Shown: positions 51,013 through 60,204 of the stretch, one piece after another
Position numbering within the stretch: the first letter of the stretch is position 1
How the letters are laid out: each line of letters opens with the position of its first letter
NCBI GenBank assembly: GCA_964543545.1
Contig: CAZIYT010000001.1
Coordinates: forward strand, 744,001 to 808,000
DNA length: 64,000 nucleotides
Reading direction: 5' to 3'
From: UBA4416 sp964543545
GTDB lineage: Bacteria > Bacteroidota > Bacteroidia > B-17B0 > Aurantibacillaceae
Notes under the pieces: model-generated
Database searches by the model: none
The model's input: only the letters and a program-made list of their open reading frames with translations
What the model was told of the DNA's origin: nothing
Made by a program: the position numbers and the translations under genes

Positions 51013-51162
51013 ATGAGCGAACTAAGCGACATCTGGCGGTTTATGAAAGAACGCAAAAAATGGTGGCTGATGCCTGTGGTCATTATTCTGTTATTGATCA
51101 CCGTGATGCTTGTGCTGGGCAGCAGCAGCGCCCTGGCACCTTTTATCTATTCTATTTTTTAA
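51013..51162 (+). CDS. 49-residue membrane protein, DUF5989 family
   Basis: ATG at 51013, five bases after the carbamoyltransferase stop; TAA at 51160-51162. The peptide starts MSELSDIWRFMKERKKWWL, has one membrane segment (VVIILLLITVMLVLG) and ends SALAPFIYSIF. This length and pattern match DUF5989 proteins, which sit next to carbamoyltransferase and SxtJ genes. Function unknown; a small membrane anchor for the transferase is possible. Confidence 0.85.
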   Translation: MSELSDIWRFMKERKKWWLMPVVIILLLITVMLVLGSSSALAPFIYSIF

Positions 51163-51233
51163 GATAAGGCACCGATCATATTAAATATAGTTACTGCATA
51201 TGTTAGTAATACTTCGACAAGCTCAATATGGCG

Positions 51234-51372
51234 TAGTGCGGCTGGCGTGAACGAACGGTGCGAACTGCAATTTTTTCGGTGGCATTGCGCAGGCTTTTCG
51301 AGCGAGAAAAGAATTGAAGTTGGCGTTCGTTCTTGATTTTTTTGTTTCTTTTTTCATCAAGGAAAAAAGAAA
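51234..51372. repeat. dispersed repeat, copy A
   Basis: Begins TAGTGCGGCTGGCGTGAACG (51234-51253) and ends with 47 bases (51326-51372) identical to 58375-58421. The end contains a perfect 11-bp hairpin TTTCTTTTTTC / GAAAAAAGAAA with loop ATCAAG. The middle holds a weaker inverted repeat (CGAACTGCAA... GAAAAGAATTGAAG...GTTCG). Directly before it, CTTCGACAAGCTCAATATGG (51212-51231) is another phrase common in Bacteroidetes spacers. It splits DUF5989 from the SxtJ-like gene. Confidence 0.8.
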
Positions 51373-51430
51373 TAGGTAAATATTAAAACTTAAGGTCTAA
51401 CTTTATTTTGTAACATTATATTTTTTTAAA

Positions 51431-51799
51431 ATGACCAAACGCCAGCAATACATCAACCTCTTTGCCTGCGCGGTATTCATTTCACTCATCCTGTTTCTTA
51501 CCAGGGTTGATTCTCTCTGGTACGTCATTCCCGGAGCCATCCTGTTGGCGGGGCTTTTGAGCACTGCTGCCCGGAAAGCGATATTGTGGCTCTGGCTCAA
51601 GTTCTCTCATGGGCTTGGCACCGTTAATTCCACGATCATTCTCTTCCTGATTTATTTTCTGATTATCACGCCCTATGCCGTCTTGTTTCGGAAAAAAGTA
51701 GCAGGCAATTATATCCTTCGCAAGCCGCTGCAGGGCAGGTCCCTCTTCAAAGACAGGAAACACCTGGTGGCGAAAGAAGATTTTGAAAAAAGCTGGTAA
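51431..51799 (+). CDS. SxtJ-family membrane protein
   Basis: 122 residues, three membrane segments (AVFISLILFLTRVDSLW region, WYVIPGAILLAGLLS, and TIILFLIYFLIITPYAVLF) and a basic C-terminal tail ending LVAKEDFEKSW. This pattern, and place after carbamoyltransferase and DUF5989, fit the SxtJ family named from saxitoxin clusters. Function unknown. Its stop overlaps the next ATG by one base. Confidence 0.8.
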   Translation: MTKRQQYINLFACAVFISLILFLTRVDSLWYVIPGAILLAGLLSTAARKAILWLWLKFSHGLGTVNSTIILFLIYFLIITPYAVLFRKKVAGNYILRKPLQGRSLFKDRKHLVAKEDFEKSW

Positions 51800-52992
51800 T
51801 GAAATGGTCGCGCATACGCCTCTGGCTTGAGATCCTGTTTGTTGTCCTGGTACCGCTCTTGCTGCTTAGTCCGGGCCTTCGCCAGATCACCCACAGCGAT
51901 AAGACATACAGCATCTTGTTCTTCGTCTTGTTTTTCATCCGCGCCTTGGTATTGCTGCGTTTCATGAAACTGGTCGTGAAATGGTTCCACAGAAAATACA
52001 TTGCCCCGAAGCAGCAAGGCACTGAAAACCCAACTGTAAAAAAGGCCAACCGCGCCTTGCTTGGCACCTCGCTGTTGCTGCTCTTCCTGCTGCTCGAGCT
52101 GGTGTTTATGTTCGTGCCGCAAACCCAGGATGTCTACAGGCTCGGCCTCGCCAACAAAGTATGGAACCTCTACTACCGCGAGCCGGAGAACGAGCTGCGC
52201 TTTCGTGATAAGCCCCTGGCCGGAAGGCTGAACACTCAAAAAGAAACCATTATTTTCCTGGGCGATTCATACACCCATGGTATCGGCATCTGCCACAACC
52301 GCGAGCGCTTCCCTGATTTGGTCTACGCCCAAATGGATTCCTCTAAATTTGAAGCCTTTAACCTGGGCCGGGGCAATACCGATACCCGCGATGAATACGT
52401 AAGGCTTCTTGATTTCGGGCTAAAGCCCAACTACCTCGTGCTGCAATATTACCACAACGACATCGAAAAGGTAGGAGCAAAATACGGTTACTTCAATGCC
52501 AGCCAAACCGGTTACAAAAGCAAAAAACCTTCGCTTGTTAAGAAGGTGGGGATGTTCTTAGGCCTTATCCCGCTGGAATGCTCTTTCTTCCTCAATTACA
52601 CGGCTTTCAACAGCGCCGGTTTTTTCTTTAAAAAAGCAGGAAGCGATTACAAGGAATGCCTGACAAAAGCCTACAGCGATACAAGCTGTGTGCAGGAACA
52701 CCTCCGGGATGTGGATAACATCATCCGCTATTCGGAAAAGAATCATATCCAATTATATGTGCTGTTTATTCCCGATGCGAGAGACATCGACTTCACGCAA
52801 AACCTCTTCGATCGGCATATTATTCCTTTTCTGAAAGCGCGTGGCGTGCCCTACATCACCCTGGATAAGCCTTTCCGGAAGTACAAGGCTTCAGAATTAA
52901 TTATCAATCCGCTCAACGCGCATACGAACCCCTTCGCCAATGCCATCATCGCGGAGCAGATCCTCGATTCAATCCCCCAATTGAGGAATTGA
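51799..52992 (+). CDS. membrane-anchored SGNH/GDSL hydrolase-like protein
   Basis: 397 residues with N-terminal membrane segments (about residues 9-50 and 85-105), then an SGNH domain: block I FLGDSYTHGIG with Ser157, block II NLGRGNTDTRDEY (Gly), block III LQYYHNDIE (Asn). The C-terminal catalytic block reads LNAHTNPFANAIIA, with His but Asn where the usual Asp stands. SGNH proteins of this kind add or remove acyl groups on surface sugars. Part of the carbamoyltransferase cassette; ATG overlaps the SxtJ stop. Confidence 0.85.
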   Translation: MKWSRIRLWLEILFVVLVPLLLLSPGLRQITHSDKTYSILFFVLFFIRALVLLRFMKLVVKWFHRKYIAPKQQGTENPTVKKANRALLGTSLLLLFLLLELVFMFVPQTQDVYRLGLANKVWNLYYREPENELRFRDKPLAGRLNTQKETIIFLGDSYTHGIGICHNRERFPDLVYAQMDSSKFEAFNLGRGNTDTRDEYVRLLDFGLKPNYLVLQYYHNDIEKVGAKYGYFNASQTGYKSKKPSLVKKVGMFLGLIPLECSFFLNYTAFNSAGFFFKKAGSDYKECLTKAYSDTSCVQEHLRDVDNIIRYSEKNHIQLYVLFIPDARDIDFTQNLFDRHIIPFLKARGVPYITLDKPFRKYKASELIINPLNAHTNPFANAIIAEQILDSIPQLRN

Positions 52993-53088
52993 ATCACCTG
53001 TTGCATATGATGGCTCAGCGGTAGCCCTGCTTGACTCAAAAAGAGGTATCCTACAAGCATTTACCCGTTATTTTCATTAAATTTACTA

Positions 53089-56000
53089 ATGGTGGATTCG
53101 CTTAAATTCATACTGTTACTCCTGCTCCTGAATTTAGGCTGCTATAGCCAAAGAGTGAAAACACCCGATCTCCATTCCGATTCGCAGGTCCGCTTTACAC
53201 AAAACAAAAATCAGTGGGATGCCAATATCGCTTACAGGGCGCAGCTCGATGGCGGTGCCTTATTCCTGGAGCAGAGCGGAAAGCTGACCTTCCATTTTTA
53301 CGATAAGGATAGCTACCGCGCCAGGCACCTGGGGAAGGCCGTGTCTCCCAACTTAAGATTCCATGCCTATTCGGTGGAGTTCCCCGGATCCTTAGCCAAT
53401 CCACAGATCCTGTCGGAAGAGGCTTTTGCGGATTATGATAATTATTACATCGGAAACGACCAGAAACACTGGGCTTCCCGGGTAAGGCACTTTAAGAAGG
53501 TGAGCCTGAAAAACCTGTATCCTTCCATCGACGCGGTTTACATCGGGAAGAAGCAATCCATCAAATATAATTTCATTGTGAGGCCGGGAGGCGATCCCGC
53601 AGAGATCAGGATGCGCTACACGGGTGTGGATGACATCCGGATCAAAGAAGGGAAGTTGTACATCAATACTTCGGTGAAAGACATGATCGAAGAAAGGCCC
53701 TTTGTTTACCAGGTCGTGCAGGGCGATACAATCGAAATCCCCTCTAAGTTTGTTTTGAAAGACCACGCGGTGAGTTTTAAGCTCATGAAAGACTATGATC
53801 ATACGCTCCCTTTGGTCATTGACCCGCTGCTGGTATTTGCGGCACAAAGCGGGAGCACGGCCGACAACTTCGGGATGACGGCTACCTACGACGACCGCGG
53901 AAGCCTTTACTCCGGTGGAACCGTGTTTAATGTAGGCTATCCGACCACGACGGGTGCTTATGACATTTCCTTCAACAATGTGGTGTCGCCCGGAAGAACG
54001 GATGTGGTGATCACCAAATACGATTCGGCCGGCACCTTTTTAAAATATTCCACCTACCTCGGGGGCAATAATGCCGAAACCGTTTCCAGCCTCATCGTGG
54101 ATAAGAATGATAACCTGTGCTTATACGGCACAACCGGCTCCTCAAATTTCCCGACAACAACCGGCTGCTACGATGCCTCTTTCAACGGCGGAAGCTATTT
54201 GAGTTTTGTGGCTAACGGAACCACCTTCAACAATGGCACCGACATCTACGTGGCGAAATTCAACTCGGCCGGCACCTCTTTGCTTTCTTCGACCTACATC
54301 GGTGGCAGCGAGAACGACGGTGTCAACCACGTGAACCACCTGACCTTTATTCCGGCCTGGGGCGCCAGCGAGTATTACATCGACTCCCTGCAATACAACT
54401 ACGGCGATCAGTACAGGGGCGAGATCCAGACCGATACCTCCGGGAATATCTATGTGCTCAGCAGCAGCCGCTCCACCGATTTTCCAACGGTGAATGCCAT
54501 CGATAATACCCTCGGCGGCAAGCAGGATGCGGTTCTGTTTAAATTCAACTCAAGTCTCAGCAATTTATATTTCAGCACCTACATAGGCGGAAGCAACAAC
54601 GATTGCGGAAACTCGCTGGCACTCGACGATACGCTGAACATCTACATTACCGGCGGCACCTGCGGCCCCGATTTCCCGGTGACAACAGGAAGCTACCAGC
54701 AAATTTACGGAGGCGGCAAAGCCGATGGCTTTGTCTGCAAGATCAAAAAAAATGGCGTCTACCTGATGCACTCGAGCTATGTGGGCACACCGGATTACGA
54801 CCAGAGTTATTTTGTACAGCTAGATGAGCAGCAGGCCGTGTACCTCTTCGGCCAATCGCTGGGGAATATGCCGGTGACACCGGGCGTGTATTCCAATGGC
54901 GGCAGTAAGCAATTTATTCAGAAGTTCGATCCGCAGCTAAGCAGCCTCTTGGTAGCTACTGTTTTCGGGAATGGCACCAGCAACATCAGCATTGCGCCTT
55001 CGGCGTTTTCGGTAGACTGCGCCGGCAATATTTACATTTCGGGCTGGGGCGGGAATATCCTCACAGGGAATGCCACCAACGGGATGGCGATAACGGGCAA
55101 CGCGATCCAGGCTTCCACCGACGGATTTAATTTTTACCTGATGGTGCTTTCCCCGAACATGGTCAATATTTTATTCGGGAGCTATTTCGGAGGAGCCCTT
55201 AGCCAGGAGCACTCCGATGGTGGCACGAGCCGCTTCGACAAAGCGGGGATCATGTACCAGTCGGTATGTGCGGGTTGCGGAGGCAAGGATGATTTTCCGG
55301 TAACGCCGGGCGCCTGGCCCAATACGCCGGGAAACCCCAACCACAGCACCAATTGTAACAACGGTGTCTTCAAGCTCGATTTTCAGTTGAACTCGGCGGT
55401 AGCAAGCATTGCAACCTCCACCCTCGGAGGCTGCGCCCCACTTACGGTGCAGTTCAATAATCAGAGCACTTCCGGGCATGCCTTTACCTGGGATTTCGGA
55501 AACCACGATACGACTTCACTGATCCTGAACCCGGTGCGAACCTTTACAGCGGCCGGCACGTATACGGCCAACCTCTACGTCAAAAAATCCATCTGCAACA
55601 ACCTGTACGATACCGCCCGCGTCATCATTACCGTGCAGCCCGTTCCTACAGCCAGCTTCACGGCGGTGATCGATACCTGCTCCAATAAGGTGAGCTTTAT
55701 CAATCAAACCAATCCATTGGTGACACCGGCGTATTGGTATATCAATTCCACGCCCGTAGCCACCACGCAAAACTATGCCCAATCCTTTGTGACCGCAGGA
55801 AGCTATACCGCCACGCTGATCACAAAAACAAGTTACGGCTGCGCCGATACAATGACACAGGTGATTACCGTACCTGTAGACTCGATCAACATCAACGCAC
55901 CGCAAACCAAATGCGCCAAAGCCGTGGTTCCCCTGCTGGCCGAAGGTGGCGATACCTATAGCTGGCAGCCAACGGCCGGGCTCTCCAATCCTTCCATTGC

Positions 56001-57126
56001 CAACCCGCTCTGCAATGCCCAAACCACTACCATTTACACGGTCACGATCACGCAGAACAGCTTGCTGAATAAAACCTGTATCAAAACACTGACGACTTCG
56101 GTTACGGTATATCCGGTCATTAATGCGGCCTTTACCTATACCATCGGGGCCTGCCGCAACGATGTGAGATTTACCGATGCCTCTGCGATCAGCCCGGTAA
56201 GCTGGGCCTGGGACTTCGGTAACGGCTCGGCCTCAAGCAGCCAGAATCCATCTTACCAATATTCCAACCCGCAGCTATACCAGGTGTCTTTGATTGTGAC
56301 AAATAGCAATGGCTGCAAAGACACCATCGTGCAACCGATCAACCTGGCCGGTTTCGATCCGATAGCCGTTGATAGCTTCATTTCCAAATGCAAGCCGGAT
56401 ACCGTGCAGCTGAATGCCTCCGGGGGAAATTACTACCACTGGTCGCCGGCGGATGGCTTATCCTCTGTATCCATCAAAAACCCGAAAGCCTTTCCATCGG
56501 TAACGACGGTTTATACCGTGACGATCGGTAACATTGTGGGCTCCGATACCTGCAAAACGCTACTCACAACAACCGTCAGCGTCTACCCTTTCGTTTACAA
56601 TACGGGATCCATCACCGTGTCTTCCACCTCCGTGAATATAGGAGAAACAACAACCGTCACGCTCAACGGTTTTCCTTACACAGGCACGCTGAGCATTACG
56701 CCGGATGTGCCCGTGAGGATGATCAACAACCAAACCTATGTGCTCACACCACTAAGGACAGGGGAGTACGAAATCACCTTCCTCACTCAGAATGGCTGCA
56801 CGCAGCGCCTCAAAACCATTTTTGTACAGATGATTACCGATGCCTGCAATGAAGGTACAGTCTACCTTCCAACGGGTTTTACACCGAACGGTGACGGCGC
56901 CAATGATATTCTTTACATCCGCAGCAATTTTATTACGGAAGTGTACCTCACCATTTATGACCGCTGGGGCGAGAAGCTCTTTGAAACGGACGATGTCAAA
57001 AAAGGCTGGGACGGCATCTATAAGGGAAAAAAACTCGACCAGGGCGTGTATGGGTATTACATGACCTTTAAATGCAATAATGGGCAGGAATCGTTTAAGA
57101 AAGGAAACATTACGCTGATGCGATAG
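53089..57126 (+). CDS. SBBP/PKD-repeat surface protein with T9SS type B tail
   Basis: 1345 residues. Signal peptide FILLLLLLNLGCYSQ; residues ~30-245 are the DUF7948 domain (VRFTQNKNQWDANIAYRA start); ~255-740 hold SBBP beta-propeller repeats (TYIGGSxNDxG, TYLGGNNAE types) with Ca-site-like Asp patterns; ~775-1130 have PKD domains (WDFGNHDT, WDFGNGSAS) and Ig-like linkers. The end has LPTGFTPNGDGAND and YDRWGEKLFETDD, the type B sorting domain. The gene is followed after one base by a PorP/SprF barrel gene, its probable export or anchoring partner. Confidence 0.92.
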   Translation: MVDSLKFILLLLLLNLGCYSQRVKTPDLHSDSQVRFTQNKNQWDANIAYRAQLDGGALFLEQSGKLTFHFYDKDSYRARHLGKAVSPNLRFHAYSVEFPGSLANPQILSEEAFADYDNYYIGNDQKHWASRVRHFKKVSLKNLYPSIDAVYIGKKQSIKYNFIVRPGGDPAEIRMRYTGVDDIRIKEGKLYINTSVKDMIEERPFVYQVVQGDTIEIPSKFVLKDHAVSFKLMKDYDHTLPLVIDPLLVFAAQSGSTADNFGMTATYDDRGSLYSGGTVFNVGYPTTTGAYDISFNNVVSPGRTDVVITKYDSAGTFLKYSTYLGGNNAETVSSLIVDKNDNLCLYGTTGSSNFPTTTGCYDASFNGGSYLSFVANGTTFNNGTDIYVAKFNSAGTSLLSSTYIGGSENDGVNHVNHLTFIPAWGASEYYIDSLQYNYGDQYRGEIQTDTSGNIYVLSSSRSTDFPTVNAIDNTLGGKQDAVLFKFNSSLSNLYFSTYIGGSNNDCGNSLALDDTLNIYITGGTCGPDFPVTTGSYQQIYGGGKADGFVCKIKKNGVYLMHSSYVGTPDYDQSYFVQLDEQQAVYLFGQSLGNMPVTPGVYSNGGSKQFIQKFDPQLSSLLVATVFGNGTSNISIAPSAFSVDCAGNIYISGWGGNILTGNATNGMAITGNAIQASTDGFNFYLMVLSPNMVNILFGSYFGGALSQEHSDGGTSRFDKAGIMYQSVCAGCGGKDDFPVTPGAWPNTPGNPNHSTNCNNGVFKLDFQLNSAVASIATSTLGGCAPLTVQFNNQSTSGHAFTWDFGNHDTTSLILNPVRTFTAAGTYTANLYVKKSICNNLYDTARVIITVQPVPTASFTAVIDTCSNKVSFINQTNPLVTPAYWYINSTPVATTQNYAQSFVTAGSYTATLITKTSYGCADTMTQVITVPVDSININAPQTKCAKAVVPLLAEGGDTYSWQPTAGLSNPSIANPLCNAQTTTIYTVTITQNSLLNKTCIKTLTTSVTVYPVINAAFTYTIGACRNDVRFTDASAISPVSWAWDFGNGSASSSQNPSYQYSNPQLYQVSLIVTNSNGCKDTIVQPINLAGFDPIAVDSFISKCKPDTVQLNASGGNYYHWSPADGLSSVSIKNPKAFPSVTTVYTVTIGNIVGSDTCKTLLTTTVSVYPFVYNTGSITVSSTSVNIGETTTVTLNGFPYTGTLSITPDVPVRMINNQTYVLTPLRTGEYEITFLTQNGCTQRLKTIFVQMITDACNEGTVYLPTGFTPNGDGANDILYIRSNFITEVYLTIYDRWGEKLFETDDVKKGWDGIYKGKKLDQGVYGYYMTFKCNNGQESFKKGNITLMR

Positions 57127-57127
57127 C

Positions 57128-58165
57128 ATGAAGAACAACAGAAGATATATATGTTTTTTCAGAAGCTTGCTTCTCGCATGCGGCATGCTTCATGCGGCAT
57201 GCTCCATTGCGCAGGACATTCATTTCTCGAACTGGCAAATGTCGCCCCTGAACCTGAACCCGGCGCAAACCGGCCTGTTTGAAGGCGACGGGCGCTTGAT
57301 CTTTAATTACCGCACCCAATGGCGCAGTGTGCAGGTGCCTTACAATACCTTCAGTTTCGGTGGCGATTTTAATCTCAATAAGCCGCTCATCAAAGGAACG
57401 CAGGAAGCCGTAGGCCTCATCTTTAACCACGATGCTGCCGGTGATGGAAAATATACCGTGACGGATTTTAAAGTGCCCTTCAATCATAAATTTTCCTTCC
57501 GGAAAGATTCCGGGCTCACCATTGCCTTTGGAGTGCTGGCCGGTGTGAGCAATGTGAAGATCGATCCCAACCGCTTATCCTACGACCGGCAATGGGATGG
57601 CGATGCCTATAACGGCGGCTTGCAGAACGGAGAGAATTTTCAGCTGCTGAGCAAAGTGTATGCCGATGTGGCGCTTGGTACGGTGATCCAAAAACAGATC
57701 AACCAGAAATGGCTGGCAAGCGTAGGCTACGGCATCAGTCATATCAACCAGCCCAATATTTCTTTCTACAATACCAAAGGGGTGACGCTAAAACCGCGGC
57801 ATAACGAATCCCTGCAGCTGAAATACAGCTTCTCCAACATCTCCTCTGTGATGCTGGAATATTACGCCAACCAGCAGCAGAAATTCCGTGAGAACCTCGC
57901 AGGCCTTACCTATTATCATACCATAGAGCCCAAAACGGGAACCATTGTCAACATCGGCTTCTTCAATCGCTTCGGCGATGCGATGGTAACGACGCTTGGA
58001 TTGCAGCATAATAATATGCGTCTGCAAGGTTCTTATGATTACAACTACTCCGCTTTCAAACGGGCAACCAATGGCAAGGGCGGCTTTGAGATCTCCTTTA
58101 TTTACATTTATGCCAAACCGAAAGTATTTGTTCCAAAAACCAGGGTTTGCCCTATTTATATGTAA
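57128..58165 (+). CDS. PorP/SprF-family T9SS membrane protein (copy 1)
   Basis: 345-residue outer-membrane barrel with signal peptide ending CSIAQ, then DIHFSNWQMSPLNLNPAQTG, the PorP/SprF start, GDFNLNKPL, and the tail FVPKTRVCPIYM. In Flavobacterium, SprF is needed for secretion of the CTD-B adhesin SprB. Position one base behind a CTD-B protein gene suggests this barrel is specific for that protein. Confidence 0.94.
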   Translation: MKNNRRYICFFRSLLLACGMLHAACSIAQDIHFSNWQMSPLNLNPAQTGLFEGDGRLIFNYRTQWRSVQVPYNTFSFGGDFNLNKPLIKGTQEAVGLIFNHDAAGDGKYTVTDFKVPFNHKFSFRKDSGLTIAFGVLAGVSNVKIDPNRLSYDRQWDGDAYNGGLQNGENFQLLSKVYADVALGTVIQKQINQKWLASVGYGISHINQPNISFYNTKGVTLKPRHNESLQLKYSFSNISSVMLEYYANQQQKFRENLAGLTYYHTIEPKTGTIVNIGFFNRFGDAMVTTLGLQHNNMRLQGSYDYNYSAFKRATNGKGGFEISFIYIYAKPKVFVPKTRVCPIYM

Positions 58166-58476
58166 ATTTTCTATTATATTTATAAATAATGTACCCAATT
58201 ACGTTTAAATACAGGCTATACATACATTGGTATATAGTGCGGCTGACGTGAACGAATTGCGAAGCACTCATTTATACCAAATAAAAAACTAAAATAAATG
58301 AATAAAAGTGCGAACCGCCATTTTTTCACTCCGTTTCCTGGGCAGGCATGTGCGCGAAAAAATGGAGGTTGGTTTTCGTTCTTGATTTTTTTGTTTCTTT
58401 TTTCATCAAGGAAAAAAGAAAGAGAATTGACAAATTTGAAGACGTATTCTATTTGTAACGACATATTTTAAAGTTC
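58166..58476. repeat. 311-base gap holding dispersed repeat, copy B (58235-58421)
   Basis: TAGTGCGGCTGACGTGAACG at 58235-58254 matches copy A with one change. Copy B then has an extra ~48 bases (CACTCATTTATACC... region) that can fold on itself, the CGAACCGCCATTTTTTC / GAAAAAATGGAGG hairpin, and the 47-base block 58375-58421 identical to copy A. A TTGAC at 58427-58431 and TCTATTTG at 58448-58455 form a weak promoter for the next gene. 58166-58234 shows nothing I can name. Confidence 0.8.
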
Positions 58477-60204
58477 ATGCAAAAGCATTTCTACAGCATA
58501 GTCGTGTTCTTCCTTTCCTGCCTGGTTTATCAGCAGGCCTATGGAACACACATTGTCGGCGGGGAATTGAATTACAAACACCTCGGCGCGAACAATTACG
58601 AGATCAGGCTCACCGTTTACCGCGATTGTTATGTAGGTGTGCCGCCCTTCGACAACCCGGCCTTTGTGGGCATTTTCGATTCCAACAACAATTTGCTGCG
58701 AACGCTCCAAATGCCTTTCCGCGGCCTCGATACGCTTCCCCCGGCCATCAACGATCCCTGCATGATCCCGCCTTTGGATTTTTGCTATGAAGTCACCACC
58801 TACATCGATACCGTCAATCTGCCACCGCGCGCCGGAGGCTACCAGATCTCTTACCAGCGCTGTTGCCGCAATCAGAACATTTTAAATATCGTTAATCCCG
58901 AATGTGTGGGCGCTACTTATTATGCCACCATTCCGGGCCCGGAAGTGGTAGCGGTGAACAGCAACCCGGTTTTTAAATTGTGGCCTCCGCCCTTTATCTG
59001 TGTCAACAAGCCCTGGGTCTTCGATCAGTCTGCCATCGATGCAGACGGGGATTCCCTGGTCTATGAGCTGTTTATGCCTTACGATGGCCTCACGGCGAGC
59101 TGCCCGGTGGTAACGAATCCCATACCTTCGCCTGCCGGCTCTACATGCCCCAATTCCATTGCCTCCTGCCCGCCGGCGCCGGTAAGTCCGCCTTTCCCTT
59201 CGATCGTCTGGAAAACCCCCTACACCACAAGTAATATGCTGGGAGGAGTTCCCATGCAGATCAACTCCTCTACGGGCCAGGTAACCGCCACGCCAAATTT
59301 ACAAGGCTATTTTGTGATCGGCATCAAAGTCAAGGAATACCGCAACGGTGTTTTTCTGAGCGAGACCAAGCGCGATTTCCAGCTGATTGTGAAAGCCTGC
59401 CCGCAGGTGGTAGTGGCAGCAGCCCAGGTGCCGCAGGCCATTTGTGAAACGACGACCGTCTCCTTTACCAACAACAGCACCGGGAGCTCGGGCCTGAGCT
59501 TCAACTGGTATTTCGGCGATCCGACAACATTGGCCGACACCTCTCACGCCACAAGCCCAAGCTACGGTTATCCCGGAACAGGCAGCTATTCGGTAACGAT
59601 GGTGGCTTATGTAAGCTCCAAGCCGGCCTGTAATGATACCGTCAACACCGTAGTATCCATCAGCGAATCGTTTAAAGCCTCATTTACCTTCACCGCTATT
59701 CCCTGTTCGGAGAATTTAGTGGCTTTTACAGCCATCGCAGAAAACCCACCGGGTACCTCTACCGTTTGGAAGTGGAACTTTGGGGATGGTGTCACATCCA
59801 CGGAACAAAACCCGAACCATTACTACACCGCCTCAGGAAATTTTCCGATCACCCTGGTGGCCTCTATTCCTAATTCCATCAATTGCTCCGATACCCTTTC
59901 CGCGCAAACCATTAATGTGGTGACCAACCCGGAGATCTATGTCCCCAATACCTTTACGCCCAACAATGATGGCTACAATGACCTCTTCAAAGTGCGCGGC
60001 CCCGATTTTTCGGTGTTCTACTTTGCCGTATACAACCGCTGGGGACAGCTGCTGTTTGAAACCACCGACGCCTCACAGGGCTGGGACGGGATGTACAAGG
60101 GTAAAGCTTCCGATCCCGGTGTCTTCGGCTATTACATCAAAGCCAGGTGCAGCGAAGGAAGCGAAGAGATCTTCAAAAAAGGAAATGTGACACTGATACG
60201 TTGA
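58477..60204 (+). CDS. PKD-repeat surface protein with T9SS type B tail
   Basis: 575 residues. Signal peptide (IVVFFLSCLVYQQAYG) then THIVGGELNYKHLG, YRDCYVGVPPFDNPAF, YQRCCRN and DADGDSLVY: the same N-terminal domain as the protein at 35408-37615. Two PKD-like domains (NWYFGDP, WKWNFGDG) and the type B tail with VPNTFTPNNDGYND and YNRWGQLLFETTD. Its TGA overlaps the ATG of the second PorP/SprF gene, so translation is coupled. Confidence 0.93.
   Translation: MQKHFYSIVVFFLSCLVYQQAYGTHIVGGELNYKHLGANNYEIRLTVYRDCYVGVPPFDNPAFVGIFDSNNNLLRTLQMPFRGLDTLPPAINDPCMIPPLDFCYEVTTYIDTVNLPPRAGGYQISYQRCCRNQNILNIVNPECVGATYYATIPGPEVVAVNSNPVFKLWPPPFICVNKPWVFDQSAIDADGDSLVYELFMPYDGLTASCPVVTNPIPSPAGSTCPNSIASCPPAPVSPPFPSIVWKTPYTTSNMLGGVPMQINSSTGQVTATPNLQGYFVIGIKVKEYRNGVFLSETKRDFQLIVKACPQVVVAAAQVPQAICETTTVSFTNNSTGSSGLSFNWYFGDPTTLADTSHATSPSYGYPGTGSYSVTMVAYVSSKPACNDTVNTVVSISESFKASFTFTAIPCSENLVAFTAIAENPPGTSTVWKWNFGDGVTSTEQNPNHYYTASGNFPITLVASIPNSINCSDTLSAQTINVVTNPEIYVPNTFTPNNDGYNDLFKVRGPDFSVFYFAVYNRWGQLLFETTDASQGWDGMYKGKASDPGVFGYYIKARCSEGSEEIFKKGNVTLIR

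Noticed and set aside
51403..51410. TTATTTTG as a full promoter for the SxtJ-like gene
   Set aside because: It has a mismatch in the -7 consensus and no TTG at the expected distance, so I mention it only in connection with the repeats.
51234..58421. CRISPR array or IS element
   Set aside because: There are only two copies 7 kb apart, with no regular spacers, no transposase and no visible target duplication.
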